Positions 7,537 to 13,484 of a stretch of 13,484 bases of DNA are shown here, piece after piece. The position numbers and the translations under genes were made by a program. This DNA comes from CAXXOZ01 sp963676435 (GTDB lineage: Bacteria > Bacillota > Clostridia > Lachnospirales > Lachnospiraceae): positions 1-13,484 of the forward strand of contig CAXXOZ010000008.1 of assembly GCA_963676435.2 (NCBI GenBank). Reading direction: 5' to 3'. Position 1 is the first letter of the stretch. Each line of letters opens with the position of its first letter. Below the pieces are notes generated by a model. The model saw only the letters and a program-made list of their open reading frames with translations. It was not told the DNA's origin and searched no databases.

Positions 7537-7660
7537 AGTCTGCCTATAAAGCACCATTTTCTTTGTCACCTGCGTGATGTCGCGGGCATCACGTACGAAG
7601 GAGTACGCTCAAACCCGCTCCACACTGGGTTTCGCGAAACTGGTACTTTCTAGACAGACT
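7537..7660. repeat. 124-bp structured element with 25-bp imperfect inverted repeats in the gcv leader (MITE-like or RNA domain)
   Basis: The ends 7537-7561 and 7636-7660 are inverted copies, identical at 21 of 25 positions. In the gcv-strand RNA two of the four differences become G.U pairs, so the outer 19 bases form a stem with 18 pairs. The interior holds more hairpins: CGTGATG/CATCACG (7573-7593), CGTAC/GTACG (7592-7607), AAACCC/GGGTTT (7611-7632) and the 12-base palindrome GTTTCGCGAAAC (7629-7640). No open frame of note is present. It could be a miniature inverted-repeat element that landed in the leader, or a native part of the expression platform. I do not recognise it as a named family. 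Confidence 0.5.
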
Positions 7661-7692
7661 GCCTGTGTGCCTGAAAACAAGTTTCTTGACAC

Positions 7693-7727
7693 ACAGAGGC
7701 ACAAAGCCTATCGCTTTGCGCCTCTGT
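7693..7727 (-). promoter_or_regulatory. Hairpin B: riboswitch switching hairpin that competes with aptamer II stem P1
   Basis: In the gcv-strand RNA, 15 pairs (one G.U) join 7727-7713 with 7707-7693. Its 5' arm contains CAGAG (7726-7722), which is also the 3' strand of P1 of the second glycine aptamer. The two folds are therefore mutually exclusive. No U tract follows, so this is unlikely to be a terminator by itself. Confidence 0.55.
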
Positions 7728-7886
7728 ATCGGAACCTGAAAGTTTCTCCATAAAAACTATGGATTGCCTCTTCGGTGCGGGCTGTTTGCCTGCTTTCCAG
7801 AGCTTCGTCGGGCTTGGGTCCTTTTGCCTGAGAGCTTATGCGGGTTTGCACCTTCGGCGGCGGCTGTGCCGCTCTCTCCCCAAACC
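7722..7886 (-). promoter_or_regulatory. Tandem glycine riboswitch (two aptamers) upstream of gcvT
   Basis: Aptamer I spans about 7886-7811. P1 pairs GGTTTGGG with CCCAAGCC, and inside it lie GGGGAGAG, GCCGAAGGTGCAA and CTCTCAGGCAAAAGGAC, the hallmark glycine-aptamer motifs. An 8-base linker (CGACGAAG) leads to aptamer II, about 7802-7722. That aptamer has P1 CTCTG/CAGAG, GCACCGAAGAGGCAA and ACTTTCAGGTTCC. Layout and motifs follow the known Bacillus gcvT riboswitch, in which glycine binding turns on glycine cleavage genes. The position ahead of gcvT fits that role. The expression platform downstream is unusually long. Confidence 0.93.
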
Positions 7887-7920
7887 TTCAACCGAGTTTC
7901 CGTATGAAATTCACATGCTT

Positions 7921-7949
7921 AGTATAGTTCTGTAAATTTCGCTTGTCAA
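7921..7949 (-). promoter_or_regulatory. Sigma-A promoter of the gcv operon
   Basis: On the minus strand, consensus TTGACA (7949-7944) and TATACT (7926-7921) are 17 bases apart. The start near 7914 lies about 28 bases before aptamer I. The leader to the gcvT ATG is then roughly 430 bases. Confidence 0.85.
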
Positions 7950-8067
7950 TCGTAAATACAAGATGTGGACGGATTGTTAAAAGACCGCCTATGATGTTGT
8001 GTCAAACAGTACAAATTCCGGCGTTTTAAGCTGTGGGAAGACAACGAATCCGGATTTGCTCTATCGC

Positions 8068-8096
8068 TTGTAAATTAAGGCGATTCCAGCTATAAT
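8068..8096 (+). promoter_or_regulatory. Sigma-A-like promoter of the glnS-gltX-leuS cluster
   Basis: TTGTAA (8068-8073) and a perfect TATAAT (8091-8096) are 17 bases apart. The start near 8103 leaves about 20 bases of leader, too short for a T-box or other attenuator. The 118 bases between this and the gcv promoter show nothing recognisable. Confidence 0.75.
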
Positions 8097-8122
8097 AGGG
8101 AGAAATCTGGGAAAGGAAGGCG

Positions 8123-9817
8123 ATGGACATGGAAGCACCTGCTAATAAGACGAATTTCATCTGGGATTTCATCAATGAAGACTTGGAGAGTGGGCGCTAC
8201 CAGCAAATCCAGACCCGTTTTCCACCCGAACCGAACGGATACCTGCACATTGGCCACTGTAAGGCGCTGGCAACCAATTTTACGACGGCTGAGCACTACG
8301 GCGGCAAGTGTAACCTGCGCTTTGACGACACCAACCCCGAAAAAGAAGAGACCGAGTATGTGGATGGTATTATGGAAGATATCCACTGGCTTGGTTTCCG
8401 GTGGAACGGGCCGGTGCGCTTTGCCAGCGAATATTATCAGGCCTGTTACGATATCGCGGTAGACTGGATCAAGCGAGGCCTGGCATATGTTGACGAATTG
8501 ACCCCGGAGGAGGTGCGCGAGTACCGCGGCACGCTGACCAAACCGGGCAAAAACAGCCCCTACCGCGACCGCAGCGCAGACGAAAACCTGCGCCTGTTTG
8601 AAGAGATGAAGGCGGGCAAGCATAAAGAGGGCAGCATGATCCTCCGTATGAAAATCGACATGGCGAGCCCGAATATGAACATGCGTGACCCCGCGATGTA
8701 CCGCATTTTATTCCGCGAGCATCACCGCACGGGCAAGCAGTGGTGCATTTATCCGATGTACGATTATTCACATCCCATCGGTGACGCGCTGGAAAGCGTG
8801 ACCCACAGCCTGTGCTCGCTGGAATATGAAGACCACCGCGTACTGTATGACTGGGTAGTGGAGCATTCCAAGGATATGCTGCCCGGCAGACCGCGGCAGA
8901 TAGAGTTCAGCCGGCTGAACATCACCCGTACCATTATGTCCAAGCGCTATCTGCGCATGATGGTGGAAAAAGGTATCGTGGCCGGATGGGACGATCCCCG
9001 CATGCCTACATTGTGCGCTATGCGGCGGCGCGGCTATACGCCCGAAGCTATCCGCGATTTCATTGACCGTATCGGGCTGGCAAAGGCCGATAGCGAGGTG
9101 GATTTTGCATTACTGGAGTTCTGCGTGCGCAATGCGTTAAGCGAAACCGCACCACGTGCCATGGCAGTGCTGCGTCCGCTGAAAATCGTGCTGGACAACT
9201 GGCCGGAAGACAAAACCGACGAGTTGACGGTGGAAAACCATCCAGGGCATCCCGAGATGGGCGAGCGTACCGTGACCTTTACCAAAGAGCTGTATATTGA
9301 GCAGGAAGACTTCATGGAAGTGCCTGCGAGGAAATATTTCCGTCTGTTCCTGGGCGGTGAGGTGCGGCTGAAAGGCGCGTACATCATCAAAGGCGAAAGC
9401 TGCGAGAAGGATGCGGACGGCAACGTGACCTGTGTGCACTGCACGGTAGACCTGTCAAGCCGCAACGGCAGCGAAGGCGCCAAACGCAAGGTGAAGGGTA
9501 CGCTGCACTGGGTGAGCGCTACCGAAAGCCTGCCCATGGAAGCGCGTATCTACGAACCGCTGCTTGACGACCAGATCGTCGAGGGCGAGGAGCGCAAGGA
9601 TTTCCTGGATATGCTCAACCCAAACAGTTTGGAAGTCTGCCACGGGTATATGGAGAAATCGCTTGCGGATACAAAGGTGGGAGATACCTACCAGTTCCTG
9701 CGCATGGGCTATTTCTGCAAGGACAAGGATTCCACAGACGAACTTCCGGTGTTCAATCACACCGTGGGCCTGCGGGATACATTTAAAAAAGTTGTGAAAG
9801 GATCAAAGAATGGCTGA
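8123..9817 (+). CDS. glnS: Glutaminyl-tRNA synthetase
   Basis: Charges tRNA-Gln with glutamine in the cytoplasm; class I synthetase. The 564 residues compare with about 554 in E. coli. The N-terminal catalytic core has RFPPEPNGYLHIGHCKA (HIGH at 42-45), the GlnRS-type LRFDDTNPEKE, and MSKR (272-275) as the KMSKS equivalent. The C-terminal half is the beta-barrel anticodon-binding region. An AAGGAAGG box lies just upstream. ATG 8123 and the in-frame ATG 8129 are both possible starts, and the second has the better spacing to the last GG. Its end overlaps gltX by 8 bases. GlnRS is not universal in Firmicutes, many of which make Gln-tRNA by amidating Glu-tRNA, so its presence suggests direct charging here. 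No amidotransferase gene is in the window to test this. Confidence 0.95.
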   Translation: MDMEAPANKTNFIWDFINEDLESGRYQQIQTRFPPEPNGYLHIGHCKALATNFTTAEHYGGKCNLRFDDTNPEKEETEYVDGIMEDIHWLGFRWNGPVRFASEYYQACYDIAVDWIKRGLAYVDELTPEEVREYRGTLTKPGKNSPYRDRSADENLRLFEEMKAGKHKEGSMILRMKIDMASPNMNMRDPAMYRILFREHHRTGKQWCIYPMYDYSHPIGDALESVTHSLCSLEYEDHRVLYDWVVEHSKDMLPGRPRQIEFSRLNITRTIMSKRYLRMMVEKGIVAGWDDPRMPTLCAMRRRGYTPEAIRDFIDRIGLAKADSEVDFALLEFCVRNALSETAPRAMAVLRPLKIVLDNWPEDKTDELTVENHPGHPEMGERTVTFTKELYIEQEDFMEVPARKYFRLFLGGEVRLKGAYIIKGESCEKDADGNVTCVHCTVDLSSRNGSEGAKRKVKGTLHWVSATESLPMEARIYEPLLDDQIVEGEERKDFLDMLNPNSLEVCHGYMEKSLADTKVGDTYQFLRMGYFCKDKDSTDELPVFNHTVGLRDTFKKVVKGSKNG

Positions 9818-11306
9818 TATTCGCACGCGCTTTGCCCCAAGCCCTACGGGTTATATGCACCTTGGGGGGTTGCGCACGGCGCTGTATGCTTACCTGTTTG
9901 CCAAACAGCGCGGCGGTAAATTTATTTTGCGTATTGAGGATACCGATCAGGAGCGCGAAGTAGAAGGCGCTGTACAATTGATTTATGATGATATGCACAA
10001 GGCAGGGCTTGATTATGATGAAGGCCCCGATGTGGGCGGCGGTTTCGGCCCCTATATCCAGTCCCAGCGCAAAGATACATACTTGCCCTATGCCATGCAG
10101 CTTGTGGAAAGCGGCGCGGCATATCCCTGCTTTTGCACCAAAGAGGAGCTCCAGCAGCGGCGCGACGCGGTAACAGCCGCGGGCGGACAATTTAAATATG
10201 ATAAGCATTGCCAACATATTCCCAAAGACGAGGCCAAGCGACGCATGGAAAGCGGCGAGCCTTTTGTGATCCGCCAAAACATCCCGCTTGAGGGCACGGC
10301 AAGCTTTGACGACCTTTTGTACGGGCATGTGGAGACCGAGTGCGAGATTCTGGACGACAATGTGCTTATCAAGCAGGACGGCCTGCCGACCTATAACTTT
10401 GCCAACGTGATCGACGATCACCTGATGCAGATTTCGCATGTCATCCGCGGCACGGAGTATTTGAGTTCCACGCCGAAATACAATCTGCTGTACGAAGCCT
10501 TTGGCTGGCAGCCGCCAACCTATATGCATCTGCCTGTGGTCATGAAGGATGCTTCGCGTAAGCTAAGTAAACGGCACGGCGATCCGGGTTTTGAAGATTT
10601 ATTGAAGCAGGGATACGTGCGTGATGCGATCATCAATTTCATCGCGCTGCTCGGTTGGGCCCCCAAGGATGACCGCGAGTTCTTCACCCTGCCTGAGCTG
10701 GTGGAGAACTTCGATACGGACGGCCTTTCCAAATCACCTGCGATATTCAACATGGACAAGCTGACTTGGTTCAACTCCGAATATATCAAAAGGATGGATT
10801 TTGAAGACTATCTGCGAATGGTCACGCCCTGGTTTGACAAGGCGCTGCAAAACAAGCGGATAGATTACCGCCGCCTGGCGGAGCTGATGCATACCCGCAC
10901 CGAGGTATTCAGCCAGGTGCCCGACAAGGTGGCATTCCTTGCCACGCTGCCGGATTACTCCCTTGACCTGTATTCCCATAAGAAGATGAAAACCAATCCG
11001 CTTTTAAGCCTGAAGGTACTCAAGCTCGCCCTTCCCGTGGCGGAGGCTTTGGATGATTTTTCCGAGGATGCCCTCAAGGAAAGCCTGATGAAGCTTGCCG
11101 CCGATCAGGGAATGAAAAACGGCCAGATCATGTGGCCGGTGCGCGTAGCGATTTCCGGCTTGCAGTCCACACCGGGCGGCGCTACGGAGATCGCCTATCT
11201 GCTGGGGAAAGAAGAGACACTGCATCGCATGGCGATCGGCATCAATATGCTGGAGCAATATTGCAGCATGATGAACCTTCACCCGGATGAGAATACACAG
11301 TCTTAA
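9810..11306 (+). CDS. gltX: Glutamyl-tRNA synthetase
   Basis: Charges tRNA-Glu with glutamate; class I synthetase, 498 residues, a normal length. The N-terminus RFAPSPTGYMHLGGLRTALYAYLFAK carries the HIGH-type signature (HLGG, 17-20), followed by LRIEDTDQER (40-49). KLSKRHGD at 251-258 is the KMSKS loop. A likely zinc site is C107-x-C109 with C134-x-H136, spaced as in the zinc-binding E. coli enzyme. The C-terminal half is the helical anticodon-binding domain. ATG 9810 sits inside the last codons of glnS, with AAAGGA 7 bases upstream, so the two are translationally linked. Having a separate GlnRS suggests this enzyme discriminates tRNA-Glu from tRNA-Gln; that is inference. Confidence 0.95.
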   Translation: MADIRTRFAPSPTGYMHLGGLRTALYAYLFAKQRGGKFILRIEDTDQEREVEGAVQLIYDDMHKAGLDYDEGPDVGGGFGPYIQSQRKDTYLPYAMQLVESGAAYPCFCTKEELQQRRDAVTAAGGQFKYDKHCQHIPKDEAKRRMESGEPFVIRQNIPLEGTASFDDLLYGHVETECEILDDNVLIKQDGLPTYNFANVIDDHLMQISHVIRGTEYLSSTPKYNLLYEAFGWQPPTYMHLPVVMKDASRKLSKRHGDPGFEDLLKQGYVRDAIINFIALLGWAPKDDREFFTLPELVENFDTDGLSKSPAIFNMDKLTWFNSEYIKRMDFEDYLRMVTPWFDKALQNKRIDYRRLAELMHTRTEVFSQVPDKVAFLATLPDYSLDLYSHKKMKTNPLLSLKVLKLALPVAEALDDFSEDALKESLMKLAADQGMKNGQIMWPVRVAISGLQSTPGGATEIAYLLGKEETLHRMAIGINMLEQYCSMMNLHPDENTQS

Positions 11307-11320
11307 GAGGAGTTTTTGAT

Positions 11321-13484
11321 ATGCAAAATACAGAATTCAAGCCCTACGATCCGGCAGCCATTGAAGCTAAATGGCAGAAAAAATGGGCGGACGAGGGCAC
11401 TTTTGAAGCGCAGTATCCGTCTGAAAAACCTAAATTCTACGGCCTGATCGAGTTTCCGTATCCTTCCGGTGCCGGCCTGCATGTGGGGCATCCGCGCAGT
11501 AATACCGCGATGGATATTATCTGCCGCAAGCGCCGCATGGAAGGCTATAATGTGCTTTATCCTATCGGCTATGATGCCTTTGGTCTGCCTACGGAAAACT
11601 ATGCCATCGCAAACCATGTGCATCCTGCCAAGGTCACCAAAGACAATATTGCCCATTTCCGTACGCAGCTGCAGCGGCTCGGATTTTCGTTTGATTATTC
11701 ACGTGAGGTGGATACTACCGATCCCGGCTACTATAAGTGGACACAGTGGATTTTCCTGAAGCTGCTGGAAAAGGGCCTGGCGTATAAGCATGAGATGCCC
11801 ATCAACTGGTGCACGAGCTGCAAGGTCGGCCTGGCGAACGAAGAAGTGGTCGGCGGCGTGTGCGAGCGCTGCGGCGGCGAAGTAGTGCGTAAGGTGCGCA
11901 GCCAGTGGATGCTGCGTATTACCAGCTATGCCGAAAAGTTGCTCGATGGCCTGAATGATGTGGATTTTATCGACAAGGTCAAAGTACAGCAGCGCAACTG
12001 GATTGGTCGTTCGGAAGGCGCGGAAGTTGATTTCCGCATCGCGGACAAGGACGAAGTGCTCCGCGTGTTTACCACCCGGCCCGATACGCTGTTTGGCGCA
12101 ACCTACATGGTGGTCAGCCCCGAGCATCCGCTGATTGAAACCTACAAAGCGGATATTAAAAACTATGCTGCCATTGCCGATTACCGCGAACAAGCAGCCA
12201 AAAAGAGCGACTTCGAGCGTACCGAGATGAACAAGGATAAAACCGGTGTGGCGCTTGATGGTGTCAGTGCAGTAAACCCGGCAACAGGGGAAAACATTCC
12301 CATCTGGGTCAGTGATTACGTGCTGATGAGCTATGGCACAGGCGCGATCATGGGTGTGCCTGCGCATGATACACGCGACTATGAGTTCGCCAAAACCTTT
12401 GGCCTGCCGATCATTGAGGTTATTGCGGGCGGCGATATCGAAAATGAAGCCTATACCGATGTGGAAGACGGCATTCTGGTCAACAGCGGATTCCTGAACG
12501 GCTTGAATGTAGCAGACGCCAAACAAAGAATAACCGACTGGCTGGTAGAAAAAAAGCTGGGTGAAAAGAAGATCAACTTTAAGCTGCGCGACTGGGTATT
12601 CAGCCGCCAGCGCTATTGGGGCGAACCGATCCCCGTGGTGCATTGCGAGCACTGCGGCACGGTGCCTGTGCCCGAAGCTGAGCTGCCGGTGCTATTGCCC
12701 GATGTGGAAAACTACCAGACCACCGATACGGGGGAAAGTCCGCTGTCTAAAATCGACAGCTGGGTGAATGTGCTCTGTCCCAAGTGCGGCGCACCAGCCA
12801 AGCGTGAGACCGATACGATGCCGCAATGGGCAGGTTCAAGCTGGTATTTCCTGCGCTATTGTGATCCGCACAATGATAAAGCACTGGCTGATTACGATGC
12901 CATGAAATACTGGATGAATGTGGACTGGTACAATGGCGGCATGGAACACACGACGCTGCACCTGTTGTACAGCCGGTTCTGGCATCTGTTCCTGTACGAT
13001 ATCGGTGTTGTGCCCTGCAAAGAGCCTTATCAGAAGCGTACCAGCCACGGTATGATTCTGGGCGAAGGCGGCGAAAAGATGTCCAAATCGCGCGGCAATG
13101 TGGTCAATCCCGATGACTGTATTGATGAGATCGGTGCCGATGCAACACGCATGTACGAGATGTTCATGGGTGCATTCGATCAGGCCATTCCGTGGAATAC
13201 CAACGGCGCACGGGGATGCCGCCGCTTTCTGGACCGTGTCTGGCGTTTGATGGATATGCTCAAGGACGGCGAAGGCTATCAGAAAGCGCTCACGCCTGTG
13301 ATGCACGAGACCATCAAAAAGGTCGGCGAAGATTACGAGGCCATGAAATATAACACCGCCATTGCCCAGATGATGACACTTGTCAACGAACTGTACGCCG
13401 CAGGCGGCTGCACAAAGGATGAGCTGAAAACATTGATTCTGCTGCTCTATCCCGTATCGCCGCATATCTGCGAGGAAATGTGGG
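11321..13484 (+). CDS. leuS: Leucyl-tRNA synthetase, C-terminus cut by window edge
   Basis: Charges tRNA-Leu with leucine and edits misacylated tRNA. The frame is open from ATG 11321 for 721 codons to the right edge; bacterial LeuRS is usually about 800 to 870 residues, so roughly the last tenth is missing. The signature FPYPSGAGLHVGHP gives the HIGH box at 54-57. A zinc knuckle follows at C164-x2-C167...C181-x2-C184. The CP1 editing domain shows TTRPDTLFGATYMVVSPEH and GVPAHDTRDYEFA. A second cysteine cluster is HCEHC...CPKC, then MPQWAGSSWYFLRY. The KMSKS loop EKMSKSRGN is at 585-593. GGAG (11309-11312) lies 8 bases upstream and the gltX stop 14 bases upstream, so it is probably in the same transcript as glnS and gltX. 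Confidence 0.96.
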   Translation, partial: MQNTEFKPYDPAAIEAKWQKKWADEGTFEAQYPSEKPKFYGLIEFPYPSGAGLHVGHPRSNTAMDIICRKRRMEGYNVLYPIGYDAFGLPTENYAIANHVHPAKVTKDNIAHFRTQLQRLGFSFDYSREVDTTDPGYYKWTQWIFLKLLEKGLAYKHEMPINWCTSCKVGLANEEVVGGVCERCGGEVVRKVRSQWMLRITSYAEKLLDGLNDVDFIDKVKVQQRNWIGRSEGAEVDFRIADKDEVLRVFTTRPDTLFGATYMVVSPEHPLIETYKADIKNYAAIADYREQAAKKSDFERTEMNKDKTGVALDGVSAVNPATGENIPIWVSDYVLMSYGTGAIMGVPAHDTRDYEFAKTFGLPIIEVIAGGDIENEAYTDVEDGILVNSGFLNGLNVADAKQRITDWLVEKKLGEKKINFKLRDWVFSRQRYWGEPIPVVHCEHCGTVPVPEAELPVLLPDVENYQTTDTGESPLSKIDSWVNVLCPKCGAPAKRETDTMPQWAGSSWYFLRYCDPHNDKALADYDAMKYWMNVDWYNGGMEHTTLHLLYSRFWHLFLYDIGVVPCKEPYQKRTSHGMILGEGGEKMSKSRGNVVNPDDCIDEIGADATRMYEMFMGAFDQAIPWNTNGARGCRRFLDRVWRLMDMLKDGEGYQKALTPVMHETIKKVGEDYEAMKYNTAIAQMMTLVNELYAAGGCTKDELKTLILLLYPVSPHICEEMW

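Noticed and set aside
7537..7660. CRISPR array or T-box leader
   Set aside because: The repeats are inverted pairs, not regularly spaced direct repeats. No T-box sequence or specifier stem is present, and the downstream gene is gcvT rather than a synthetase.
11699..12652. 317-codon minus-strand open frame antisense to leuS
   Set aside because: The plus strand encodes the conserved CP1 editing domain of LeuRS here; the reverse frame has no recognisable motif.

Overview
The window looks like a housekeeping stretch from a Gram-positive anaerobe of the Clostridia. The reasons are a moderately high GC content, strong AGGAGG-type ribosome binding sites, the split two-subunit glycine decarboxylase (gcvPA/gcvPB) with its own lipoate ligase, a tandem glycine riboswitch in front of gcvT, and clear sigma-A promoters. 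I cannot name a genus; a gut Oscillospirales-like lineage is a guess from style only.

Layout. On the minus strand, running off the left edge, is a glycerol-3-phosphate dehydrogenase gene (gpsA-type, 1-844) with its own promoter. Divergent from it is a glyceraldehyde-3-phosphate dehydrogenase gene (gap, 1031-2054). Its reading frame is broken twice by single missing bases in short homopolymers, either through sequence error or real decay. Two strong hairpins (2076-2163) separate gap from the convergent gcv operon. That operon is read on the minus strand from about 7914 down to 2168: gcvT, gcvH, gcvPA, gcvPB, lplA. Together these encode the T, H and P proteins of the glycine cleavage system and the ligase that lipoylates H protein. 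The L protein (dihydrolipoamide dehydrogenase) is not in the window.

The gcv operon has a leader of more than 400 nt. It holds a promoter (TTGACA-17-TATACT), a two-aptamer glycine riboswitch (7722-7886) and an unusually long, highly structured expression platform (7506-7727). In the platform, two near-identical hairpins flank a 124-bp element bounded by 25-bp imperfect inverted repeats. The non-Watson-Crick pairs in the flanking hairpins are G.U only when read as the gcv-strand RNA. This is the most unusual part of the window.

To the right, divergent from gcv, a promoter (TTGTAA-17-TATAAT) drives a plus-strand cluster of three class I aminoacyl-tRNA synthetases: glnS, gltX (overlapping glnS by 8 bases) and leuS (14 bases after gltX, cut by the right edge). 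No T-box leader is visible upstream of the cluster.

Apart from the gap frameshifts, all genes are open and carry their family motifs. I found no insertion-sequence transposase, CRISPR array, tRNA or rRNA gene.
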